From the NCBI GenBank assembly GCA_023666425.1, contig JAMPCA010000001.1:297136-359341 (forward strand): DNA of 62,206 bases. Direction: 5' to 3'. This document shows positions 16,641-25,700 of this stretch, piece by piece. This stretch comes from Muribaculaceae bacterium. GTDB lineage: Bacteria; Bacillota; Clostridia; Lachnospirales; Lachnospiraceae. Position 1 is the stretch's first letter. The number at the start of each line of letters is the position of its first letter. The position numbers and the translations under genes are program-made. The notes under the pieces were generated by a model. That model was not told the origin of the DNA. It saw nothing but the letters and a program-made list of their open reading frames with translations, and did no database searches.

Positions 16641-18686
16641 ATGGAGCGCAAAATTTTATTTCCGCAGATTGACGGAATTCTGCATGGGGGGGACTACAAC
16701 CCGGAGCAATGGCTGGACAGACCGGATATTCTGGTGGAGGACATCCGGCTGATGAAAGAGGCGGGCGTCAACTGTGTCACGCTGGGGGTGTTTTCTTGGA
16801 GCGCCTACGAGCCTACAGAGGGGAGCTTTTTCTTCGGGTGGCTCATGCAGATTATGGACAAGCTGTATGAGAACGGTATTTATACAATTCTTGCGACAGC
16901 GAGCGGCGCGAAGCCCGCGTGGCTGGACGAGCGCTACCCGGAGGCGCTTCGGGTGGACAGCTATGGGCGCAGAGCCCATCACGGTGTGCGGCACAACCAC
17001 TGTATGAGCGCACCGGTCTTCCGCAAAAAGGTGTCCATTCTCCTGAATCAGCTGATTGATGCAGTGGGAACGCATCCCGGGCTTATCATGTGGCATATCT
17101 CCAATGAGTTCGGCGGGGAGTGCTTCTGCCCCCACTGTGTGGCACGTTTTCAGAGTTATCTCGCGGAGAAGTTCGACCACGACATTGTGAAGCTGAACCG
17201 GGCGTGGTGGACAGCCTTCTGGAGTCACAGCTACAACGATTTTTCCCAGATTGAGCCTCCCTACAGAAATGGGGAGTACAGCATTATGGGGCTGAATCTG
17301 GAGTGGAAGCGCTTTACGACATGGAATATGACAGACTACATGAAGTCGGAGATCGCGATTTTAAAGGAAAAGACGCCGAATATTCCCGTGACTACCAACT
17401 ACATGAAGCGGTTCCCGGGGCTGGATTACCGGGTGATGAGCAGGGAGCTGGACGTGGTGTCGTGGGACAGCTATCCGCCTTTCCACAACGACTGGGAGAG
17501 CTTTGCCGACACGATGGGGGAAAATGCCTTTGACCATGCGCTGATGCGCTGTATGAAGAAGGATCGCCCATTCATGCTGATGGAGAGCGCGCCAGGGCTG
17601 GTGAACTGGCACGGGGTGAACAAAATGAAACGTCCCGGCGTGCACAGGCTTGCGTCGCTGCAGGCGGTGGCACTCGGTTCCGACACTGTACAGTATTTCC
17701 AGTGGCGGAAGGGCAGGGGTTCCTATGAACAGTACCACGGGGCGGTGCTGGATCATTTCGGAAGCCCGGATACGCGGATTTTTAAAGAAGTCGTGGAGGT
17801 GGGCGAAGATTTGCAGAAGCTCTCCAGAGTGCGGGGTACGGTGGTCAAAAGTCCGGTAGCGCTGCTCTTTGACTGGGACAACCGCTGGGCCATTGAGGAT
17901 ATGCGGGGGCTTTCCGACGCGTCGAAAAAGTATGAGGAAACCTGTGTGCGGGCATACCGGAATCTGATGCGGCTCGGCGTGGACATTGACGTGATTCCCA
18001 GTGACGACCCGCTGGAAGGCTATGACGTGGTAGTCGCGCCCATGCTTTACATGTTAAAGCCGAAGGTCGCGGATTCCCTCAGACGTTTCGTGACCCGTGG
18101 CGGACAGCTTCTGGCCACTTACCTGACGGGCTATGTGGACATGGATCAGCTCAATTTCCTTGGCGGATTCCCGGGGGACGGCCTTAAGGAGCTCTTCGGC
18201 GTGGTGAGCGAGGAAATTGACAGTCTCTATCCCTCCGATGAGAATCAGGTGAATTTTACGGATGGAAGCACCGGGCAGGTGAGGGAATATGCAGAGATGC
18301 TGCGGCTTTTGGATGCAGAGGTAGTGGGAACCTATCTCAAGGATTATTACGGCGGTATGCCGGCTGTGACCGTGAAGCAGACCGGGGACGGAAAGGCATG
18401 GTATGTGGCGGCAAGGCTGGACGACGTGTCAATGATTCGTCTGTACGAGAAGCTTTTTGGGGCTGCCGGGCTTCCCGTCAGGAGGCTGCCGGAAAATGTG
18501 GAGTATCACAGCAGAGAGGCAGGGAATGAGCACTTTTCCTTCTATTTAAATTGCGGGACGGGTCCCGCCTTCGTGAAGAACGTGAAAGGGACAGAGCTTT
18601 TGACGGGCGAGGAGATTTCCTCCGTGCTCACGATTCCCCCTTATGGGGCGGCGGTTCTTTGTGAGGACAGCGAGGATCTATTCTAA
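16641..18686 (+). CDS. Beta-galactosidase, glycoside hydrolase family 42
   Basis: A 681-residue cytoplasmic enzyme with no signal peptide. It starts with the GH42 hallmark HGGDYNPEQW. The acid/base Glu is in ISNEFGGE near residue 156 and the nucleophile Glu in LMESAPGLVNW near 315. A cysteine cluster, GECFCPHC, is the usual zinc site. A trimerisation domain (about 400-600) and a small C-terminal beta domain follow. It should release galactose from short beta-galactosides taken up by the cell. AAAGGAGAGG lies before the ATG. No transporter or regulator of the usual lac type is adjacent; the next genes are a sigma/anti-sigma pair. Confidence 0.93.
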   Translation: MERKILFPQIDGILHGGDYNPEQWLDRPDILVEDIRLMKEAGVNCVTLGVFSWSAYEPTEGSFFFGWLMQIMDKLYENGIYTILATASGAKPAWLDERYPEALRVDSYGRRAHHGVRHNHCMSAPVFRKKVSILLNQLIDAVGTHPGLIMWHISNEFGGECFCPHCVARFQSYLAEKFDHDIVKLNRAWWTAFWSHSYNDFSQIEPPYRNGEYSIMGLNLEWKRFTTWNMTDYMKSEIAILKEKTPNIPVTTNYMKRFPGLDYRVMSRELDVVSWDSYPPFHNDWESFADTMGENAFDHALMRCMKKDRPFMLMESAPGLVNWHGVNKMKRPGVHRLASLQAVALGSDTVQYFQWRKGRGSYEQYHGAVLDHFGSPDTRIFKEVVEVGEDLQKLSRVRGTVVKSPVALLFDWDNRWAIEDMRGLSDASKKYEETCVRAYRNLMRLGVDIDVIPSDDPLEGYDVVVAPMLYMLKPKVADSLRRFVTRGGQLLATYLTGYVDMDQLNFLGGFPGDGLKELFGVVSEEIDSLYPSDENQVNFTDGSTGQVREYAEMLRLLDAEVVGTYLKDYYGGMPAVTVKQTGDGKAWYVAARLDDVSMIRLYEKLFGAAGLPVRRLPENVEYHSREAGNEHFSFYLNCGTGPAFVKNVKGTELLTGEEISSVLTIPPYGAAVLCEDSEDLF

Positions 18687-19081
18687 TTGTGCCGGATATA
18701 AAATTTTTTTATTTTTTTGAAATAAAATCGAAACAAGCTGCATTGTCTTAATTAGAAAGTAATCAAAATGCTTTTTATCCTGCCGGAATGAAAGGAGGGG
18801 GGAGCGAGAAGGCGGGAGCGAACGGATACACACTGAGTAGTTTTTTAGATTTTTGTACCGGGTGCGGGATGAGGATACCGTATTCCAGCCATCGACCGGA
18901 TTGACTGCGGCATGAAGGGAGATAGATTAAATCTGTGGGACGAAATTTTTTTAAATTTCTGATAAGAGATTACTTTTAAGATTGACTGCTTTCTAGTATA
19001 ATAGGGGGTAGTCAATCTTATTGTCCAACCCCGCCGGCAGAATTTTGCCGTCGGGCGGGCAGGAAAAAGGGGAATTATCAG
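18687..19081. other. 395-base intergenic region upstream of the sigma factor
   Basis: AT-rich at its left end without a clear terminator hairpin for the galactosidase gene. No open frame was convincing. The right end holds TATAAT (18997-19002) set inside a long inverted repeat, described separately. Confidence 0.6.
18977..19020. promoter_or_regulatory. 11-bp inverted repeat enclosing the promoter of the sigma/anti-sigma operon
   Basis: TAAGATTGACT (18977-18987) and its exact reverse complement (19010-19020) lie 22 bases apart. TATAAT (18997-19002) sits between the arms. No good -35 box lies 16-18 bases upstream (TTTTAA at 18974-18979), which suggests an activator or another sigma factor. The right arm would fall at or just after the transcription start. 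This is the form of an operator with two half-sites around a -10 box. Which protein binds is unknown. Confidence 0.55.
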
Positions 19082-19639
19082 ATGTCTGGACAGAAGGTAA
19101 AGCTGCAGCCGGGCCTAATTGAGAGGGTTGCGCAGGGCGAGTCCCGAGCGTTTGAAGAATTATATACCGTAACCTACAGACCGATGTATGCATTTTGTCT
19201 GTCACTGACAATGAACAATGCAGACGCAGAGGATCTGCTTCAGGACACCTATATCCGGGTGAGGAATGCCGCGCATTTATATAAGGAACAAGGCAATCCC
19301 ATGGCGTGGATTATGAAGATTGCCCAGAATCTGTACCGCATGAGGCTCAGAGGCGGGCAGGGGAGGCAGACAGAGGTTTTGGAGAATGAGGATCGCAGGG
19401 AGGAACTGTCCTTCGACCAGATCCGGGATGTGGATAACCGGCTTCTTTTAGAGGAGCTTTTCGTCCATCTGTCCGAGGAGGAGCGCAATATTGTCATATT
19501 GCACGGACTGATGGGACTGAAGTTTCAGGAAGTCGCTGAAAAGGAAGATAAGCCGCTTGGCACGGTCATCACAAAGTATAACCGGGCTATCAAGCGATTG
19601 CATCATATAGTAAATCATGGAAGAAAGGAGGTAAAGTAA
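19082..19639 (+). CDS. ECF-type RNA polymerase sigma factor
   Basis: A 185-residue sigma-70 factor with only regions 2 and 4. Region 2 has the core-binding segment ADAEDLLQDTYIRV, and region 4 has a helix-turn-helix (LKFQEVAEKEDKPLGTVITKYNRAIKRL). These are separated by a short acidic linker, as in ECF factors. The start has GGGGAATTATCAG before it, a weak ribosome site. The last base overlaps the first base of the anti-sigma gene (TAATG), so the two are made together. It should direct transcription of a small regulon, perhaps including its own operon, in response to a signal outside the cell. Confidence 0.9.
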   Translation: MSGQKVKLQPGLIERVAQGESRAFEELYTVTYRPMYAFCLSLTMNNADAEDLLQDTYIRVRNAAHLYKEQGNPMAWIMKIAQNLYRMRLRGGQGRQTEVLENEDRREELSFDQIRDVDNRLLLEELFVHLSEEERNIVILHGLMGLKFQEVAEKEDKPLGTVITKYNRAIKRLHHIVNHGRKEVK

Positions 19640-21138
19640 TGGATCGGGAACTAAAAATGCGCCTGGAAGCAGGGCTGGGAGACATGGCGCCAAAGCTTGC
19701 GGAGAAGATTTTAGAGCAGCCGCTTGTGCCCATTGAGTCGGAAGCAGAGTTGTTTGCGGAAAAGCCGAAGATCCGCACGATGCCTCCGGGAAGAGGAAGG
19801 ACGCGGGGCAGGGTTTACCGCGCGGCGGCCGGTCTGGCGGCAATGTTTGCGCTTCTCTTCTGTTTCCATGAGGTGAGGGACAGCAACACAATCGAGGGAA
19901 TGATTATCGTAGACGTGAATCCCAGCGTGTCCCTCTCGGTCAACAAGAACGGAAAAGTCCGGCGTGTAGACGCCCTGAATGAGGACGGCACAGCCATAGT
20001 GGACGGACTGAATAAGAAAAAGGGGAGTGTGGACGCCGTATTAGGAAGTGTGTTTGACTCTCTGGAGACGCAGGAATACCTAAAGAGCGAGAAGGCGGGC
20101 GTGCTGGTGAGCTATTGTTATGAGCAGGAGTCCGCGGACGTAGAGACGAAGATCCAGAGCGCGATTGTAAATCTGAGCGGGAGCAGGCAGAACTGCACGA
20201 TCTTTTCCCAGACCTTTGCCAAGGAGGAGGAAGAGGAGGAGAAAGCAAAGACAGCCGGAGTTTCCGTCGGAAAATATTATTTTGTGAACCGCATCAAGGA
20301 GTCCTCAGAGGTATCGGAGGAGGTATCCTATGACAAGACCATCGAGGAGATTGTCCAGCTGATGGACGATCAGGGCGTCGAGGTCGTCGGCGTCGAGGTA
20401 TACATTGGCGGAGACGGCGGAGCTTCGGGAGGCGGCACAGAGATTCCGGCTACAGAGAATACGGAGCAGATTGTACAGACGACAGAAGTGGAGAACGGAG
20501 CGAACTCTGCTTCCTCTGAAAATACAGAGAATGCCACACAGGGGACGGAAGATACACAGGTGCCAGGCACGGAGGAGACGACCCAGAGCACGGAGACTGC
20601 CGAGTCTCCGGGAGGTGCAGGTACAGAAGCGGGGCCGACAGAGGCCGTGGAGTCCGGCACAGAATCGAACAGTCAGCCGCCCGCCACGGAGCAGCCGCCC
20701 GCAGAATCGAACAGCGAGCCATCGACCGCCGCGCCGGACGTGAGTAATTTGAAGCTCTCGTGGGTGGTTGCAGACTTCGAGGAAGACCAGAAAGTCTATA
20801 TCGAGTGGAACTCCCTAAAGGCGGCCAGCGGCTATGATATCTATTACCGGAGCACGACGGGCAGCAAATTTGAGAAGCTTGCCGAGGGTGTGACGGGCAC
20901 CACCTGCGTGGTGTCGGGGCTTACACCGGGAAGGAGCTATATCTTTAAGGTAGTTCCCTATATACAGGTGAACGGCATAAAGTATTATGGCAAGGGATTA
21001 AGCAGCATATCGGTGGATATTCCCGTCGAGGAGATGCCGCCGCTTCCGGATACTGAGTGGCAGACAGAAACCGGGGAGACACAGGCCGGAGAGACCGAAG
21101 ACACGGCAGGACAGGCCGGAGAGACGACCGAAGAATAG
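19639..21138 (+). CDS. RsgI-like transmembrane anti-sigma factor with fibronectin III domain
   Basis: A 499-residue membrane protein. Residues 1-59 are cytoplasmic and should hold the sigma factor. One helix spans about 60-76. Outside lies a domain like the RsgI middle domain, with VDVNPSVSL at 91-99 and ALNEDG after it. In RsgI proteins the Asn-Pro bond of this motif (N94-P95 here) is cut by the protein itself. A Thr/Glu/Ser-rich linker (about 255-370), a fibronectin III domain (about 370-460) and a Thr/Gly/Glu tail follow. RsgI normally pairs with SigI; here the partner is an ECF factor. The outer domain may sense a polysaccharide or wall stress. AAGGAGG precedes the ATG. Confidence 0.8.
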   Translation: MDRELKMRLEAGLGDMAPKLAEKILEQPLVPIESEAELFAEKPKIRTMPPGRGRTRGRVYRAAAGLAAMFALLFCFHEVRDSNTIEGMIIVDVNPSVSLSVNKNGKVRRVDALNEDGTAIVDGLNKKKGSVDAVLGSVFDSLETQEYLKSEKAGVLVSYCYEQESADVETKIQSAIVNLSGSRQNCTIFSQTFAKEEEEEEKAKTAGVSVGKYYFVNRIKESSEVSEEVSYDKTIEEIVQLMDDQGVEVVGVEVYIGGDGGASGGGTEIPATENTEQIVQTTEVENGANSASSENTENATQGTEDTQVPGTEETTQSTETAESPGGAGTEAGPTEAVESGTESNSQPPATEQPPAESNSEPSTAAPDVSNLKLSWVVADFEEDQKVYIEWNSLKAASGYDIYYRSTTGSKFEKLAEGVTGTTCVVSGLTPGRSYIFKVVPYIQVNGIKYYGKGLSSISVDIPVEEMPPLPDTEWQTETGETQAGETEDTAGQAGETTEE

Positions 21139-21150
21139 GCATGTTTCATC

Positions 21151-21185
21151 AAACAGCTTCAGCGTTATCGCTGGAGCTGTTTTTT
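21151..21185. terminator. Terminator between the anti-sigma and MATE genes
   Basis: A 14-bp stem with one G-T pair (21151-21164 with 21169-21182) and a 4-base loop, ending in six T. The MATE stop codon lies in the loop, so the hairpin probably serves both convergent transcripts. Confidence 0.8.
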
Positions 21186-22514
21186 GCAGTGGAAAAATGC
21201 AGGGATAAGAAAGAGGTCTGCGAACATCCACGCCAGCGGACTCGCAAAGCAGGCGGCGGTGAAGCCGAAGAGCGGGACGAAGAACAGGCCGACCAGCGCG
21301 CGGGCAAGCATCTCGAACACGCCAGCGAACACCGCAAAGCCCGAAAAGCCCATGCCCTGAATGAGGAAGCGCACAATATTGACGAGCGCGAGCGGAAAGT
21401 AAAAGGCCGCATTGGTAAGCAGAAACTGTCTGGCCCATGTGAGCACTGTCTCCACGCTGGACTCATTCGGGGACAGGAAAATCTGTATCAGGTTTTCGCT
21501 GAAGAAAAACAGCAGGGTAAAGCTTATGACCGCATAGACAGCCCCCAGAAGGATCGCGGAGCGGAGTCCCTCCCCGAGACGGCTGAGTTTTCCGGCTCCC
21601 ACGTTCTGTCCGCCGTAGGTCGCCATGGTGGAGCCGAGGGCGTCGAAGGGGCAGACCATAAATATAGAAATCTTGTTGGCGGCGGTCATGGAGGCCACGG
21701 CCACAGAGCCGAGGGAGTTTACCGAGGTCTGCAAAACGACGCTGCCAATAGCGGTGATGGAGTACTGAAAGCCCATGGGAAGTCCCATATAGAGAAGATT
21801 GCGTATGTAGCTGCGCGAGGGACGCCAGTCGCTTCGTTTCAGATGCAGAATGTCGAATTTTACCACAATGAGCAGAAGGCACAGCAGGCCGGAGACGCCC
21901 TGCGAGAGCACAGTGGCAAAGGCCGCGCCGAATACGCCCCAGTGAAGGGTGAGAATAAAGAGCAGATCCAGACCGATATTTAAGGCGGCGGACATCACCA
22001 GAAAAATCACCGGCGTCACGGAATCGCCCAGGGACCGCAGATGGGCGGACAGAAGGTTGTACAGTATGGTGGCAGGGATTCCTGCAAAAATCACGAAAAT
22101 ATACTGACAGGATAATTCAAAAATATCCGGCGGCGTGTGCATGAGCGTGAGTATCTCCCTGCAGAAAGTCACGGTGAGGAGCGTGACTGCACCGCCGATG
22201 ATGGCGGCAAGCAATGCAGAATTGCCGACGTACTTGCGGAGCCCGTCGTAGTCCTTTGCCCCGAAGCGCTGGGCTACCGGAAGGGCGAAGCCGTTGCAGA
22301 CGCCCAGACAGAAACCGATGATCAGAAAATTGAGACTTCCGGTGGCGCCGAGAGCCGCCAGCGCGTTCACGCCGAGAAAACGCCCCACGATGATGGTGTC
22401 CACCAGACTGTAGACCTGCTGGAACAGCATACCGAGAAGCAGGGGCAGGGCGAAGCCGAGTATGAGCCTCATGCTCCCGCCGTTTGTCATATCCTTCGTA
22501 GTCTTTGCCGCCAT
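21165..22514 (-). CDS. MATE family multidrug/sodium antiporter
   Basis: A 449-residue membrane protein with twelve predicted helices in two halves. It has the MatE entry motif SLVDTIIVGRFLG in helix 1, and a matching segment in the second half (VNSLGSVAVASMTAANKISIF is the conserved helix). It should export cationic compounds using a sodium or proton gradient; the substrate cannot be read from the sequence. A good AAGGAGGATCT ribosome site precedes the ATG. It is divergent from the large surface-protein gene and convergent with the anti-sigma gene. Confidence 0.92.
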   Translation of the reverse strand: MAAKTTKDMTNGGSMRLILGFALPLLLGMLFQQVYSLVDTIIVGRFLGVNALAALGATGSLNFLIIGFCLGVCNGFALPVAQRFGAKDYDGLRKYVGNSALLAAIIGGAVTLLTVTFCREILTLMHTPPDIFELSCQYIFVIFAGIPATILYNLLSAHLRSLGDSVTPVIFLVMSAALNIGLDLLFILTLHWGVFGAAFATVLSQGVSGLLCLLLIVVKFDILHLKRSDWRPSRSYIRNLLYMGLPMGFQYSITAIGSVVLQTSVNSLGSVAVASMTAANKISIFMVCPFDALGSTMATYGGQNVGAGKLSRLGEGLRSAILLGAVYAVISFTLLFFFSENLIQIFLSPNESSVETVLTWARQFLLTNAAFYFPLALVNIVRFLIQGMGFSGFAVFAGVFEMLARALVGLFFVPLFGFTAACFASPLAWMFADLFLIPAFFHCKKQLQR

Positions 22515-22640
22515 GATAGATCCTCCTTCACTAATGTCTATTTATCTTACCACGATTCTGAAAAACTGCAAGGGGTATTTCCGGTATTTGCAGAAAATGA
22601 TTTGTGCGCATATGACTTTTTTCCCAAAAAGATGCAAAAT

Positions 22641-22657
22641 GTTAGCACAGCGCTCAC
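22641..22657. promoter_or_regulatory. Imperfect palindrome upstream of the first surface-protein gene
   Basis: GTTAGCACAGCGCTCAC is the counterpart of a perfect palindrome found at the same place before the second surface gene (28035-28051), with one arm changed. The flanking sequence (CCAATTTTTGG) is also shared. It is a likely binding site for a common regulator. Confidence 0.45.
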
Positions 22658-22726
22658 CAATTTTTGGCAAGGGTATGAGAAAATAAAACGGACATATTGT
22701 TTTATTAGGATAAAGGAGGAATCCAT

Positions 22727-25700
22727 ATGAAGAAAAGCAGAGTAAACCGGCTTCTGGCAGCGGGACTGTCATTTGCCATGGCTGTAGCTGCGCTTCCGCT
22801 CGGGGGGGTGACCGTCATAGCGGAGGAGACGCGGGAGGCAGAGGCGCAGAAGACGGTCGTCACGTCGGAGAATATTAGGAATTATCTGACCTATGACCCC
22901 GATGAGAACATTGAAAAGGAACTGAAGTCAGGGGGACAGGGAGATAACCGCTCATGGGCGGTGGAGCAGGCATTTAAGATCACGAGAGGCACTGCCCTGG
23001 ACTTTGGCGAGATTACCTTTTCTTATAAGCAGCTGGACGCAGACGGCAGGGAGACGCCCGTGAATGAGGGTGAGATGTTCTATGCGGCAGAGTACAATGT
23101 ATATGTAAGCATAGATGGAGAGAACTTTACGACAGACGGGGAAGAAGTGCTCGCCGGCACGGTAGAGCTTAAGCGTGGACAGAGAAACGACGTATACTGG
23201 AAGGATTTGAGAGGAGTAAGCGAAGAGCCTTATACCTTTGATTTCAATTTTGCGAACGCGATGGCGGGTTCCCCGGGGACAGTCTTTGCAGACATTCAGG
23301 GGACGGCCAGACTGTCGGGAGAGGGCAGCTCTCTCTTTACCGGCACGCCGACGGTGCGGATACTTGAGGAAAAGGAATATGAGGACGGCAATACAGAGGA
23401 ATATGTGGCGGAAGTGACGCTCACACCTGATACGGAGGCGATGGCGAATGTTACCGGGGTGAAGGAGCTCACCCTGACCATGGATTTCGGAGAGAGCTTT
23501 GCCGATTTTGACTATACGATAGAGCTTCCGGTAGTAATCAGTGCCAAGGAAGGGATATGCTTTGATCTGGCAGTGGATGCAGATGAAAAATGGAAGAATG
23601 GCAATGCTCAATTTTTCTACGGAGATACCATTGAACTGCCGGCTGTAGCAACTTATAACTGGGATGATGAAAATAATTATCAGGGGTCTCAGATAGAGAA
23701 GCTGGAGAACGGCAATGAGGCTTTAACGATCGATATAACGAAGGATTTCGATCCCGTTGATGAAATAAAGGATTCCGGATACTATCGTCTGGAATACATT
23801 TATGAAACAGACGATAATTATGCTGTTCTGACCATTGACTTTAATATAGAAAGAGCGGAGATTACAGCAGATAATGTAAGCGATTATTTTACATTTACTG
23901 CCCCGGATCTTACATGGGACGGCGAGTGGAAGGGCGAAGTAGTTCGGAATGCCCTGCAGCCGAGCGGCGATGATGGTATTACAGCGGATAATTATTCCCT
24001 GGGCTGGGAGGGGGATATGTGCTCTGCCGGTGACTATAGGCTGTTTTTATGGGTAGATTCTACGAATGTCTATACTGGTGAAAATGAGCCTGTCTTTGAT
24101 GTCACGATTAAAAAGGCTGACTTTGGCGTAGGCGATATCATTAAGAAGGACTATGAGCAGGGATTTACAACATATGGAGTAGTTATTGAGGGAGAATGCG
24201 GGTTAAAGGACGTCTTTGAGTATGAGGAATCGCTTCCGTGGGAGGTATGGGAAGCTGCGACGTTTACGGCAAAACAAAACGGCGAAGTAGTGGATAATCC
24301 GAAAAATGCCGGAGTCTATAATATTTTTCTGACTCTGGAGGGCTCGGACAATTTCAACGGCTTTGACGAGCAGGATTCTAATCATACACTCACGATTACG
24401 CAGAGGATACTCACGGAGACGGTACTCAGCAAGACATACAGCAAGGATGAAGTTGAGGATTTCACGGACGGACAAACGGAGATTCTTGTTATTGATGACG
24501 AATTCCGGGGAGAAATTGACCGTGCAAAACAAGAGAATGAGACGCCATTGATAAATACTGTTACGATATCAGAGGGAACGGTCGTTGACAGTGCGACATT
24601 AGACGTGGATACCGGAATGCTGTCGCTGACATTTCAGTCTGACCTGGATTTCACGGATACGCAGACAAAGAGTGATACGCTGGACATTACGCTTGAATAC
24701 GCAAATATGATATTCTACAAGAGCGTAGTCATTACGGTGACAAGCAAAAAGGTTGCGGATATTGCGCTCACGATTGAAGGCGGCCAAACATGGGCGAATG
24801 GCGTAGTTACAAAGGAGTACAGCGGTGAGACGGTGGCGCCCGCTTATCAGATCACATGTGACGGAGCGCCGGTAGCAAGCGGCGTGATTGCATATGCAGA
24901 TGGTGCATACAGTGCGGATGGGCTGACTGTGACGAGCAAAGCGTTACATGATCAGGATTCGCCTGCACCGATTAAAAATGTCGGCGAGTACAGACTGGCT
25001 GTGACATATGATACAGAGGAGTATTACGGCGAGGCATATTTAACCTGCCTGATCAATCAGAAACTTATCATAATCAAGGGCGTTGATGCTACGGTGGCGG
25101 GCTCTGATGAGCTGTTAAGTTTTCTGGAGGAAAACATCGGAGAACAAATAATTGCGAACGATGGCACGGGCAAGGGCTGCAGCATTACAGAGGGCGCGTA
25201 TGTTGGAAGTGACGAGAGGCCGACGATTCGGACATGGCTGGAGGGTGACAATGTATATTATGACTCCGACAGCAACCTGGATGATCTGAGGCTTGCGTTT
25301 GGAACCTATACGATCAGGGTTGATCTTATATACAGTGACGAGGGATCTACTTATGGCAGCGAAAACTATGCATTGGATCTTCGGGACGGGACACTGATCT
25401 TTAAGGAAAAGGGCACAGAAGCGGACGATCCGGGAAATGATGACCCGGGAAATGACGACCCGGGAAATGATGATCCGGGAAATGACGATCCGGGCAATGA
25501 CAATCCGGGCACGAACCCGACTCCGGGCAATCCGGGCACTACCGTTACACCGCCTGCCACCGTTACACCGACCACCACCACAGAGCCGAAGGATCCTGAC
25601 GCCACCGTTGTGGTAAATCCGGACGGAAGCAAAACGGAGACAAAGACGGATGCCGGGACCAATACGGCTGGCAAAAATGTGGAGGTTACCACGACGACAA

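Noticed and set aside
18982-19002. TTGACT with TATAAT as a promoter of the sigma operon
   Set aside because: The spacing is only 9 bases; the TTGACT is part of the inverted repeat and not a -35 box for this -10.
20370-20743. Extra genes over the Thr/Glu-rich linker of the anti-sigma protein
   Set aside because: Low-complexity sequence opens other frames by chance; none has a ribosome site or recognisable family.
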